Shown: positions 33,901-45,519 of the stretch, in pieces
Layout of the letters: each line of letters starts with the position of its first letter
Position numbering within the stretch: position 1 is the first letter of the stretch
Source of the DNA: Papilionanthe hookeriana x Papilionanthe teres
Taxonomy: Eukaryota; Streptophyta; Magnoliopsida; Asparagales; Orchidaceae
Assembly: GCA_022702705.1 (NCBI GenBank)
Contig: CM040425.1
Location: forward strand, 3,410,001-3,474,000
Reading direction: 5' to 3'
DNA length: 64,000 nt
Notes under the pieces: model-generated
The model's input: the letters and a program-made list of their open reading frames with translations, nothing else
What the model was told of the DNA's origin: nothing
Databases searched by the model: none
Position numbers and translations under genes: made by a program

Positions 33901-35277
33901 AGAATCAGTTGAAGTGATAATGCAGGGACGACAGGTCCTATCGCAGATTGACATAGACACTTTGCACAGACTGGGAGATAAAGAAACAGTAACAGCAGTG
34001 GCAGAAACTACAAAAGATTAGCGGTAGCCATTAATTGAATACCTGCAAACAGGAAACCTATCAGACAATAAGTCAGTAGCCCATCAGATAAAGAAAAGAA
34101 CTCTGTCATACGCCTTAATAAACAATACCTTATACAGAAGGTCTTTCGATCATATGTGGATAAGGTGCCTGAGTGGATCTGAGGCTCGTGAAATTGTTAA
34201 AGAGGTGCACTCAGAACTTTGTGGTGCCTATCAGTCGGGTCTGAATATGAAAATGAAAATTAAGAGACTAGGGTACTACTGGCCCTCAATGATGACCGAC
34301 TGCATGAAAGTTGCCAAAAATTGTCACCAGTGCCAAGTACACGGAGTGGTTCTACATTAACCTCCAAATGTGCTACATTTGACAATCACGTTGTGACCAT
34401 TTGAATGTTAAGGCACAGATATTATGGGCCCGATAGAACCGCCTTCTTCAAGAGGACATCGTTTCATCCTTGTAGCAACAGATTACTTTTGAAAATTGGC
34501 AGAAGCAGTACCTATCAGAGAAGTGAAGGCACATCACGTGTTATAATTCTTCAAGAATCAGGTCGTCTACTATTTTGGGGTACCGCGTAGAATTATCTCA
34601 GAAAATAGGTTCGCGTTCAAAAGAACGAAGATTAAAAGTTTTGTCAGAAGCCTTGAGATAGATTGGCATTGTTCAATGATTTACTACCCAAGATAGAACG
34701 ACTTGGCTCATGCTTTTAATAAAACTCTCGTTCAAATCCTAAAGAAAACTTTGAACAACAACAAAAGAAATTGGCACGAGAAGTTATTAGAAGCCTTATG
34801 GGCCTACAGAACAACTTTCAGAACACCTACTCAGTCTACACCTTAAGCTCTAGTGTACGGGTTCGAGGCCGTCTTGCCCTTGGAGGTCCAGCTTTCGTCG
34901 CTCAGAATTGCAGTTGCGAAAAAGATTAGTACAGAAGAGAACATCAGGTTAAGACTAGAAGAATTGGAAAGCTTGGAAGGAAAATGACTTTTAGCACAAC
35001 AAAATTTGGAATTGTATCAAGTTAAGATGATTTAGGCCTACGACAAACTGGTCCGCCCAAGAACTTTCAAAGTTGGTGAATCAGTTCTCGTTCTCAGAAA
35101 ACCTATTCTTACACACCACAAGATAGGGGGTAAATTCGAACCAACTTGGGAGGGACCGTTTGTAGTCGAGAAAGTTTACTAGAGAGGCTCCTACCAACTC
35201 GTGGATTTCCATGGAGAGCGACCAAATGCTTCCTATCAATGGATGATATCTAAAGAAATATTACGCGACATGATGTT
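33901..35277 (+). pseudogene. TAT-2 integrase, broken
   Basis: The zinc region ends in an intact NCHQCQVHG (about 34,325). In the core the first Asp is kept (GTDIMGPI, about 34,415) but the second is Glu (ISENRFAF, near 34,595); the third acidic site is lost, as the AEAF of TAT-1 reads AHAF here (about 34,710). The C-terminal EPTWEGPFVVEKVY module is at about 35,140-35,180. About a dozen nonsense codons, mostly where TAT-1 has CAA, CAG or TGG. One frameshift near 35,226 precedes the stop at about 35,275. Confidence 0.87.
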
Positions 35278-35600
35278 TTGAAGGGTGGACTTTAGAAATA
35301 AATTTTCACTCATAGAAGCACCAACGTGATAATTGTGTGTAACTAGGTCTGAACCTAAAATAATAATAATGATAAAAATATACTTTAAAACCAAAATACA
35401 AAAGAAATTTTCTCAAATAAAATAAAAATCAAATCTTGTCAAAACTTTAAAAACTCCAAATCAAATTTTCCCTTTCCTAATAAAAGTTCAAAATAAAATA
35501 ATTATATATAAATGAAAGAAAATACAATAAATTTAAAGTTTTTATTGTTCTTGTTACTTTTAGGTTTCGCCCCTAATCCCTTCCTTGTTTTTGCAGGAAG
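35278..35600 (+). other. Intron-like spacer between integrase and the AlkB frame
   Basis: AT-rich and T-rich at its end, finishing CCTTGTTTTTGCAG (AG at 35,595-35,596) four bases before an ATG. TAT-1 has the same arrangement. This fits a 3' splice site for a subgenomic mRNA. A branch site cannot be proved from sequence. Confidence 0.45.
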
Positions 35601-36951
35601 ATGTCGAGCGGGAGGCTGGTCCTGTCTTTTAAAGATGGCATAAGTCTTACACTTAACAAAGAGGAACTGAAGGCTGGTGTCATGATCGAGGTTAATTCGG
35701 ACTTTGCATAGTTGAAGCTCGAATATGAAGAAACTGCTTAGGCTAATGTAGACCTCGGCGAGCCCCATGAAAAGACAGTAATGAAGCTCAGTAAGAAAGT
35801 TCAACACACTGCCAATCAAAAGAGGAAGATTAATGCAATTTAAGACAACAAGATGAAATCAGTGATAACTACAGCAAGACGGAAGCTTGTCAATGCCATC
35901 CCAACCGACATCCAGTGGTAGAGAAGAGCCACTTTGACCCTGACTCAAAGAAGAAACATTCACAGAATGCTGAAGAAATTGACAGAAGAACAAAACAAAG
36001 AAGAAATTTGGATAGTCACGGCAGTTGCCCCGAGGAGGCCAGTCCTCAGGAGCACCATAGCAGAGGTTGTTCCAGAGGAGGTCAATATAGAGCCCGTGCC
36101 TGAGGAAGTGATGATTGTAAGAGAACGAGCTGGTGTAGAGCCGTACATCCCACAATATGTCAATAGACCCTGACAGTTCTAGATGATCTCAGAGCACGAG
36201 TTGGAGATGATCCAAAGAGTGCGGAAATAGGATTTTGAATATTTTTCAGAGTATTCAGGGCCAATATGTCAATATTCTGAAGGGACTAGAATTGCATACT
36301 GATGTATTCTCTTACTACGAGTAGAGTGAGATCATGGATTACGTCTTCAAGCTGAAAAAGCAAGGTCATGTAGGAGGACTACGGAGCAAGACCTATTTCG
36401 AGCCGCATAAATAGAAACGAGGCAAGGGGAGGATTACAATCCAGTTTGGATGCTACTACAAATTTGCCGATAATAAGAAAGGAAATCCTGAAGGGATACT
36501 CCTCTACGATGAAGTGGATCCAATGCCAGTTTTAATCAAGAAAATGATAAAGAGGATGGTGGCTTGGAAAGTCTTACCCGCTGACTGCATACCAAATAGC
36601 TGCATTATCAACATTTATGAAGAAGGAGATTGCATTCCACCTCACGTGGATCATCACGATTTTGTGAGACCCTTTTGCACCGTTTCCTTCATTAATCAAT
36701 GTAACATCATGTTCAGGACAGAACTCCGGATAGTCGGCCCCGGAGAATTCTGAGGGCCAGTAGAGATACCTCTACTGGTAGGCTCTGTTCTCGTACTACA
36801 AGGAAATGGTGCAGATGTGGAGAAGCACTGCATACCAGGGGTTCCCTACCAGCGGATCTCCATCACCTTAACGAGAATGGATGAGAGCAAGATTCCAGTC
36901 TACTTCCAGCCAGATCCAGAGTTAAAGAACTTGCAACCTTACGAGTTGTAA
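35601..36951 (+). pseudogene. TAT-2 AlkB-like RNA demethylase frame (ALKBH9/10 type)
   Basis: AlkB enzymes use Fe(II) and 2-oxoglutarate to remove methyl groups; plant ALKBH9/10 proteins act on m6A in RNA. The N-terminal 190 codons (from 35,601) are basic with Glu/Val-rich segments, unlike any host AlkB I know, and end in PYIPQYVNRP. The catalytic part: GLELHTDVFSYYE (about 36,280), KRGKGRITIQFGC (36,417), EVDPMP, IINIYEEGDC, the iron motif HVDHHDF (36,643-36,651), RPFCTVSF, GSVLVLQGNGADVEKHC with the distal His at 36,826, and the 2OG-Arg segment QRISITLTRMD (36,850-36,880). It stops at 36,949-36,951. About nine nonsense codons and one frameshift near 36,255 disable this copy. Confidence 0.88.
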
Positions 36952-37655
36952 GCTACATAGTGGTAGCACACCTCTAAAGCACACTTACGTGGGATTCTCA
37001 TCCAAAAAGTGGCTTAGAAGGTGATTTTATTACCTATGCAGTTTACTTTTCAGAAATGGATAAATCAAACAGACAATTTTGCCAAATGACATGAAAATAG
37101 TAGTACAGTCTGGGTTTATATATACATGAATTTTGTAAAATTTTGTTTCCAAGAAGACATCATCAGAAATGTTTTGGTGGAATCATATGATATGCACTCT
37201 CAAAATTTAAATGGAAATGACTATGTCGTATTTTGTCTTCAGTTTTGTACAATTGACTGCAAACGCCACTAAATCTGAGTTAGACTCGATTTAAAGAAAA
37301 GTTGAACGAAGAACGATTTGAATGAAATATAACAAAAAATGGAATTCATCGAAATCCCATAAAAATAATAAAATAATGACAACAAAACAAAAAATCAAAT
37401 CCAAAATCTAAATAAAACACAAAATCAGAGCTCAACGCAAATTAACTCAAAATCTCAAATTGCAAAAAAAATAAATGAATGAAAATCTAAATCAAAATGA
37501 AATTTCAATTGAAACAAAATTTGAAGATCAAAACAAATGTAAATTCACTAAAACACAAAAAATAATGAAAATGAAACCCGAATATGAAATCCCCAGCCTC
37601 CGGCGGTACTCAAAATCCTTTCGAATCTCTGCGATTTCTTCCCTCTTTTAAGAAG
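36952..37655 (+). other. TAT-2 3' UTR, part 1
   Basis: Noncoding, becoming A-rich (AAAATC and CAAAAT repeats at 37,300-37,580). A short CG-richer stretch, CCAGCCTCCGGCGGTA, is at about 37,597. Interrupted by ATH-2 and resumes at 51,089. Confidence 0.7.
37651..37655. other. Target site duplication AGAAG (left of ATH-2)
   Basis: Repeated at 51,084-51,088 directly after the ATH-2 3' LTR. Confidence 0.92.
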
Positions 37656-39532
37656 TGATCTACCTAAAAAAATACCCATTTTTATGCCTTATTTATGATT
37701 CAATTCTTAAGGATATTATTTTTTAATGAAAGGTATTTTCATGTTTTTGGATGTAGATGATTTAAAAAGAGTCCAAGAAAGAAAAAAAGAAGGAAAAAGG
37801 AGCAAAAATGGAGCTTATGGAGCACAATCTTGGAATTATTGGCCTGGCGCCTAGGCGCCAGAATCCAGTGCTAAAGCGCCCGTTTGATACTGACACTGTT
37901 AAGTTTTTTTGATGACTTTGGGCAATTATTTTGACGGTCTTAAGTGGTTATTGGAGCTTCTAGAAGACTGAAAGTTACTCCTAATATATAGGACATGTGA
38001 TACAATATATTTGGACACAAGGAAATGGTCTGGATCACGAAGAGATGCTACCCAAAGTGAAGAGGTGCAAAAGACCTGGTCACAGAGTCTGGCGCCAAGG
38101 CACAGATCCCGGCGCGTAGGCACGATGGTTACCTTCTAGAAGATACATTGAATTTGGACGAATTTTGAAGAGGCGCCCTAAGAAACCCTGGTCAAATTCA
38201 GAGCTCTATAAATCGGAGCCCATTCTATAGAGAAAATCGCACCAAACCCCCCCATCTTAGTGCACATACCCATTTTAGCATCTTCTCTCTCATCTCTAGT
38301 TTTATTTAGTCTCTTCCATACTTAGGGTGCCACTTTATTTTGTATGTAGTGATTTTATTTTGAGTGTTTATTGTGTGTTATTGCTGTTGGAGTCTTTAAT
38401 CATTGCTTCAGAGTCAGTTGAAGTCAGTGGATCACTTGAAGGAACACTTCAGATAAGTATTTGTACTTTGGTACAGAGTTTTACAAATACTTTTTGTTGT
38501 GTTATTTCAATGTGTTCTGAGTAGTTAGTTATATTTCTCCTTTCAACTATGAAAATATTATAAATTAATTAAATTTTATAATAGAATTAAATATAAAATA
38601 TTTTAAAACATTGTGATGATATTAATACTCGATCTTAGTTTACTTTTTAAATTGGTCATTTAATTTGTTAAAACCTGTTGAAGAATTTTGAGACCTATCT
38701 GGAGATAAATTCTTAACTAGTAGATATCACATGAATCTTTAGGTAATCGCAGGCTATACACAAATTGTTTAAGGTGAAGTGCATATAAATAGGAAGATAT
38801 TATTTATTGGGCGTAAAATTAATTAGTTTTTAGAGTGACAGGCTAAATTCTAATAATTTGGTTTATAGAAAGATAACGGGTCACTGGTTGGGCCGACCAT
38901 AGCCACCCTTGGACATCTAGTAGTGTGAGCCTAGATTAACGCATTCTACTAATAAAACATCCTGAGCCTATCTATAGATTAGTCAATGTTCTTTGCACCT
39001 GGATCAAAGGGTAAAGAATAGGAATGCTTCTATTTTTCACAATACCATAATCTTAATTCCCTACAAAAGATAATTACTCTATAATTCTTGGATTAGTTGA
39101 AAAAGAAAAAATTTGTTTTTATACTTGCATTGAATTTTAATTACTACTTACTTTACTTTACTGCTTATTGCTTACTTTCTTTTAGTAAAAATTATTAGTC
39201 AATTAAATTTAAATATATAAATTAAAAAAGAAGAAGAAGTATATATAAATTGCATTAGAAAATTTCAAAATATTACTTATATTTCTTACTTTTTATAAAT
39301 TCACTATCCCTGTGGGATCGATAACCATGACTCCACTAGAGCCCTGTATTACTTGAACGATACGTATACTTGCGTTTGAAATTGTGACTTTTACAATAAT
39401 AAAATCTAAATATAAAAACATAAAAGTAAATCTTGCACATCAATTTTGAAGCCATTTGCTGGAAATTAAATATTTTTAAAAGTGGTATGAAATTCTTGTA
39501 TTTTAAAGCATATATAAAGTCACATCACATCA
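37656..39532 (+). repeat. ATH-2 5' LTR
   Basis: 1,877 bp, starts TGATCTACCT and ends CATCA. Contains GGCGCCTAGGCGCC at 37,846-37,859, a TATA box at 38,207 and a decayed relic primer site at about 39,447-39,466. Confidence 0.94.
38207..38213 (+). promoter_or_regulatory. TATA box of the ATH-2 5' LTR
   Basis: TATAAAT after GAGCTC, repeated at 49,758-49,764 in the 3' LTR. Confidence 0.7.
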
Positions 39533-39538
39533 AGTTTT

Positions 39539-39556
39539 TGGCACCGTTGCCGGGGA
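39539..39556 (+). promoter_or_regulatory. Primer binding site, tRNA-Asp type (ATH-2)
   Basis: TGGCACCGTTGCCGGGGA, six bases after the LTR. One mismatch to the expected tRNA-Asp 3' complement. Confidence 0.88.
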
Positions 39557-39634
39557 TAGAATAGAATTTAATAAAAAGTAAAAAAAATATAAAACAAAAA
39601 CAAAACAAAACAAAAATATTTTCTTTAAATTTTT

Positions 39635-41227
39635 ATGCGTAGTTCTGGATCTGAAGGATTACTACCTTTTGATTCTGAATTAGAAAGAACAATTAAAAGA
39701 ATTAAAAAAGGAAAACAAATTTCAAAACATCAAAAAATGGCTAACTTACATAATAATAATCAAATTCCATTTGAAATTAATGAATAAAATTTTTATAAAC
39801 CACTAAGGGAATATGCAAACCCTACAGCTGATTAACTTCATGTTAGTATTCAAAGTCTAGCTGTAGATGCTAATTCTTTTGAGCTTAAACGTTTTATTAT
39901 TGAAATGGTTCAAAACAATCAATTTGGAGGAACACCTAATGAGGATCCAAATTTACATCTTGCTAGTTTTTTAGAACTTTGTGCTACCTTTAAATATAAT
40001 AATGTTTTTGATGATGTTATTAGGCTTAGACTCTTTCCTTTTTCCTTAAAAGATAAAGCAATGATGTTGCTTAATTTATTAGCAACTTGTTCTATTAAAA
40101 CATGGTCAAATATGACACAAAAATTCCTTTCTAAATATTTTCCTCCTTCTAAAACTGCTAAATTGAGAAATGATATTACTTCATTTACACAATTTGATGG
40201 AGAAACAATTTATGAAGCTTGGAAAAGATTTAAAGAACTATTAAGAAAATGTCCTCATCATGCTTTACTAGATTGGTTAATTATTCAAACATTTTATAAT
40301 GGAATTATTGGATCATTTAGATTTATTATTGATGCTGCTGGTGGTGGTTCTTTAATGGCTAAGACTTTTGAAGAAGCTTACACCTTAATTGAAGAAATGG
40401 CTAATAACAATTTTCAATGGCCTTTTGAATGGGTTAATCCTAATGGAATGGCCAGTGTTCATGATAATTAAGCCTTTTCTATTTTAGCTTCACAAGTGGC
40501 TGCGATATCTAGGAAATTAGATAAATTTGCTATTAATATATCGCATGTAAGTTATGACAATTCTGCAAATTCTGATGATTCTCAAATAATGGAAACTTTG
40601 CAAGCTATTGCTAGTAAAACTAATAACCCTTATTCTAATTATTATAATCCTGATTGGAAAAATCATTCTAATTTTAATTGAAGTAATGGACATCTAGTTA
40701 ATCCAAGTTGGAACAATCAAGGAAATTCAAACTATAGACCAACTTATCCTCCTGGTTATAACAATCAACAGAAAAAATTGTCTGTAGAAGAATTGATCTT
40801 GCAACTAAGCAATCAGCTACAAAGTCAAAACACTGCTATTCGTAATATTGAGAATCAGATGGGTCAAATCGCTAATTTCATTAATTATAGACCTCAAGGA
40901 ACACTGCCTAGCAATGTCAAAATTAATCCTAAAGGATCTGGAAAATAAAATGAACAAGCAAAAGCTGTACAACCCAGAAGTGGAAAGGAATTAAGAGAGA
41001 AAACACGGAATGAGATTGAAAAAGAGAAAGAAGTTGAAGAGATTGAAAAACCCAAAGATGCCCTTTCTCCAAGTAAAGATCAAACTGTTGTACCTATTGA
41101 AGTGGGAGTTGAAATATCACCACCACCTTTTCCTCAAAGACTTAAATAACAGAAGCTTGACCATCAATTTTCTAAGTTCTTTGAAATTTTTAAGAAACTT
41201 ACCATCAACATTTCTTTTGCTGAAGCT
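39635..41227 (+). pseudogene. ATH-2 gag, broken
   Basis: The ATG at 39,635 opens a short basic N-terminus with LLPFDSELER, a typical Athila gag beginning. The retrotransposon_gag core is in 39,905-40,471 (FPFSLKDKAMM, ERF-type KRFKELLRKCPHH). An Asn-rich middle follows (40,496-40,681), then a charged tail ending in PPPFPQRLK. One frame throughout, with stops at about 39,785, 39,833, 40,469, 40,679, 40,946 and 41,147. No zinc knuckle is visible, as is usual for the lineage. Confidence 0.9.
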
Positions 41228-42034
41228 TTGGAGCAAATGCCAAGCTATGCAAAATTTATGAAGGATATTTTAAGCAAGAAGAGAAAAATTGAAACTTATG
41301 AAACTGTTGCATTAAGTGAAGAATGTAGTGCAATAATTCAGAAGAAATTACCTCAAAAACTTAAAGATCCTGGAAGTTTCACTATACCATTTGCTATTGG
41401 AGAAAAATTCTGTGGAAAAGCCTTATGTGATTTAGGAGCTAGTATTAATCTCATTCAATTTTCAATCTGTCGAAGGTTAGATTTAGGACAGATTTCTCCT
41501 ACCACTGTAACTCTTCAATTAGTTGATCGTTCGATCACTTATCCTAAAGGAGTTATAGAGGATGTTCTTGTTAAGGTAGATAAATTTATCTTCCCTGTGA
41601 ATTTCATTGTTCTAGATATGGAAGAAGATAAAGAAATACCTATCATTTTAGGGAGACCTTTTCTAGCTACCGTCGAGCTATGATTGATGTGTAAAAAGTA
41701 CAATTAGCGATGAGAGTTAATGATCAAGAGATAACATTCAATGTTCTGAAATCAATGAGGTATCCTGAAAAAAGAAAAATACTATCGAATGGATATTTTT
41801 GATTATATAATTGACAAGCATTACCAAGAAAAATGTAAGGTTATTTTTGATGATAAAGATAAAGAATCTATGTTATATAATGATTCATTAAATGAAGAAA
41901 ATTTATCTGAAGAAGCTCATTATATTCATGAAAATTGGGAAATTTTAGACACAACTAAAAATGATATATTTTTACCCTCAATTGAAAAAGCCCCTGAATT
42001 GGAATTAAAAATGTTACCTGCACATTTAAAGTAA
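41228..42034 (+). pseudogene. ATH-2 aspartic protease and linker
   Basis: DLGAS catalytic motif at 41,429-41,443, then TYPKGVIEDVLVKV and IILGRPFLAT. The frame then breaks near 41,680 at a small indel. The acidic linker 41,789-42,034 leads to RT in the original frame. The protease domain itself is uninterrupted. Confidence 0.88.
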
Positions 42035-43560
42035 GCATTTCTTAGAGATTCATTAATTTTACCTGTAATTATATCTTCAGAATTAAGCAAAGATCAAGAA
42101 GAAAAATTAATAGGAGTTCTGAAGAATTATAAGAAAGCTTTTGGTTGGACTATTGCAGATATAAAAGGAATAAGCCCTTTAGTATGCATAGGATTTTAAT
42201 GGAAGAAAAGTGTAAACACACTATTGAACCCCAAAGAAGATTAAATCCAATTATGAAAGAGGTTGTTAAGAAAGAGATTTTGAAATGGTCAGATGCTGGA
42301 ATTATTTATTCTATTTCAGATAGCCAATGGGTAAGTCCTATTCATTGTGTTCCGAAGAAAGGAGGAGTAACTGTCATTGTTAATGAAAAAAATGAATTAA
42401 TTCCAACAAGACAAGTTATTGGATGGCGAATTTGCATTGACTATCAAAAATTAAACAACGCCACTAGAAATGATCATTTTCCTTTACTTTTCTTGGATCA
42501 AATGCTGGATAAACTAGTTGGATACTCATATTTCTGTTTTCTGGATGGATATTCTGGTTATCATCAATTACCCGTTGCTCCTGAGGATCAAGAAAAGACA
42601 ACATTTACAAGTCCTTATGGAACATTTGCCTTTAGAAGAATACCTTTTGGTTTATGCAATGCACCTGCAAATTTTCAAAGATGTATGATGTTAATATTCT
42701 GTGATTTGATTGATAAAGGAATTGAAGTATTTATGGACGATTTTTAAGTTTTTAGAACTTCTTTTGAATCTTGCTTGGAAAATATAACAAAAACTTTGAA
42801 AAGATGTGAAGAAACAAATTTAGTTCTAAACTGGGAAAAATGTCAATTTATGGTCACATAAGGCGTTGTACTTGGACATAAAGTTTCACAAATAGGTATA
42901 AAAGTTGATCAAGCAAAAGTGAAAATTATTGTTGAACTGCAACCACCTACTACTGTTACTGATTTAAGAAGTTTTCTGGGTCATGCTGGATTTTATAGGA
43001 GATATATAAAAGATTTTTCTAAATTTGCTAAACCTCTTTGCCATTTATTGGAAAAAGAAGCTAAATTTAAATTTAATGAAGATTGTCTGAATGCGTTCAA
43101 TATTCTGAAAGAAAATTTAATCACTGCACCTATCATTGTTGCACCTGATTGGAATAAACTTTTTGAATTAATGTGTGATGCAAGTGATTATGCAATCGGA
43201 GCTGTATTAGGACAAAAATATGAGAATATTTTCAAAGTTATATACTATGGTAGAAAAACTCTTAATAAAACTCAAATAAATTACACTACTACTGAAAAAG
43301 AGCTTGTAGCAATAGTATATGCCTTTGATAAATTTAGACTATATTTTCTTGGAACAAAATGTATCGTGCACACTGATCATTCTGCTATTAAGTATTTAAT
43401 ATCTAAAAAGGATGTTATACCTAGATTGATCAGATGGGTTTTACTTTTGAAAGAAATTGATTTTGAAATTGTGAACAGAAGAGGAACTGACAACCAAATT
43501 GCTGATCATTTATCAAGAATAAAAAATAATAATGAGAAGATTTATGAAGAAATTATAAAT
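42035..43560 (+). pseudogene. ATH-2 reverse transcriptase and RNase H
   Basis: A frameshift near 42,175 precedes an uninterrupted RT from 42,180: PIHCVPKKGG, FLDGYSGYHQ, RIPFGLCNAPA, and FMDD with the Asp pair at about 42,736-42,741. A stop follows immediately (42,745-42,747). After a second stop near 42,859 (where ATH-1 has an intact codon), the thumb and RNase H are open from 42,919, with CDAS (43,177), TEKEL, TDHSA and IADHLS all present. The catalytic residues are complete even though the frame is broken. Confidence 0.92.
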
Positions 43561-44896
43561 GAGAAATTCCTGGATGAGAAATTATATGTCATTCAAGGAT
43601 TACAAATGTCTTGGTATGCAGATATAGTTAACTACTTGGTTAGCAATATTTTACCTTATGGGATGAATAGTAAATACATTAAGAAATTCAAGAATGATTG
43701 TAAATCATATATTTGGGAAGATCCTCATTTATTTAAATTAGGAAGAGATTCTGTGATTCGAAGATGTGTACCTTATGAAGAAACTTTTGTAATTATTTAA
43801 AAATGTCACGATTCTGAATTTGGAGGATTCTTTGGAGTGGATAAAACTGTATTTAAAATTTTAAATTCTAGATTTTATTGGCCTACTTTATTTAAAGATA
43901 TTGGATATTATGTGAAAACTTATGATCGATGTCAAAGAATGGGAAATATATCCAGAAAAGATGAAATGTATCTAAACTTTATATTAGAAATCAAAATTTT
44001 TGATCTATGGGGTTTAGACTTTATGGGACCTTTAGTACCATCATCTGGAAAGATTTATATTTTATTAGCAGTTGATTATGTTTCAAAGTGGATCGAAGCT
44101 GTAGCTTTACCTAACTGTGATTCCAAAAGTGTTTTGAAATTTTTAAAGAAAATGATTTTTACAAGATTTGGAATGCCCAGGATAATTATCACAGATGGAG
44201 GAAGTCATTTCAGAAATATAAGAATTCAATCATTACTGGAAAAATTCAGAATTAAACATAGAATTGCAACTGCTTATCATCCTCAAACAAGTGGAATGGC
44301 TGAAGTGTCAAACAGAGAAATTAAAAGAATATTGGAAAAGACTGTTAATCCTAAAAGAACTGTGGGTTGATATACTTGATTCTACATTATGGGCTTATAG
44401 AACAGCTTATAAGACACCTATTGGAATGTCACCTTATTGGTTAATTTATGGTAAACATTGTCACTTACCTGTTGAACTGGAGCATAAAGCTTATTAGGTG
44501 ATAATGGAGTTCAATTACAATTTGAATATTGCAGGAGAAAAATGATTATTACAACTGAATGAAATGGAAGAGATAAGAAACGAGTCTTATGAAAATGCAA
44601 GAATTTATAAGGAAAGAATGAAAAAATTGCATGACAAAATGATTTCAAGGAAAATATTCGAGCTTGGAAAAGAAGTAATATTAATTAATGCTTGTTTAAA
44701 ACTTTTTCCTGGAAAATTAAAATCTAAATGGATGGGACCATTTATAATTGAGAAAGTGTACCCTTACGGAGCTGTGGATATTAAAGATCCCAAAACTGGA
44801 AAAGTATTTAAGGTTAACAGATTAAGAATGAAGCCTTATATGGGAGAAATGAAATTAAATTATAAAGAGGCTTATGAGCTGAGTCTACCCAATTAA
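43561..44896 (+). pseudogene. ATH-2 integrase, broken
   Basis: A stop at 43,798-43,800 precedes the zinc region, in which the second His is Phe (GGFFG, about 43,825) and the first Cys of the pair is Tyr (KTYDRC, about 43,915). The DDE core is kept: GLDFMGPL, ITDGGSHF and the Glu in NREIKRILEK. A frameshift near 44,350 follows, then LWAYRTAYKTPIGM, a stop at about 44,495, another at about 44,543, and the KWMGPFIIEKVY module ending at 44,894-44,896. ATH-1 has different lesions, so the copies decayed independently here. Confidence 0.9.
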
Positions 44897-45519
44897 TTCA
44901 ATTAATTAGGTCTGGCTGACGACGTTAAACCAAGCGCTTTGTGGGAGGCAACCCATATTTATTAGTTTGAGTTTAATTATTGTTATAAAGTTATGCCTTG
45001 TTCTTGATTGAATTTATATATAACGTCTGTAAAAAGAAGGCTAACAAGTCTGTATTGGCTTAAGCTAAATATTTTCTTGAAGTATATAGAAATTGGACTT
45101 GGACCATTCCATGTCAAATGTGAGTAAAAAGGAGATCAAGTTAACCTTCGTTTGTGATTATTTGTGGTTTGAATTTTTCGTAATTGTGTTTGTGTGTTGA
45201 TCATATTTGTTTGTTAGACCTATTTTTACGACCGAAACTTTACAAAATTTGACGATAGATGAATCGGAGTCGATCGAGGTTCCGGCGCCTAGGAGCCAAA
45301 AGTTTGCACCTAAGGACCAAAAGAACTTGCGTATCGATGATGCGACGCCTAGGCGCCAAATTTAGGCGCCTAAGCACCGCGGTTACAGATCGTGGAAAAA
45401 CTGAAATTCCTCAGTTTTTCACATGAATTCTCTTTATATATAGCCTATTTTTCATCCCCAATCCCATAGAAACACTAATTTCGACCAGACCAATCCATTT
45501 TGGAGGAGTTAGGAAGGAT
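44897..45519 (+). other. ATH-2 spacer after integrase
   Basis: Noncoding. It holds LTR-like palindromic motifs at 45,281-45,380 (CGGCGCCTAGGAGCC, GACGCCTAGGCGCC) shortly before the 121-codon ORF. Confidence 0.65.

Noticed and set aside
35601..36951. AlkB-like frame as an ordinary host ALKBH gene or processed pseudogene
   Set aside because: A homologous frame with the same non-host N-terminus lies after integrase in a second Tat copy, and no host-type N-terminus or exon structure is seen.
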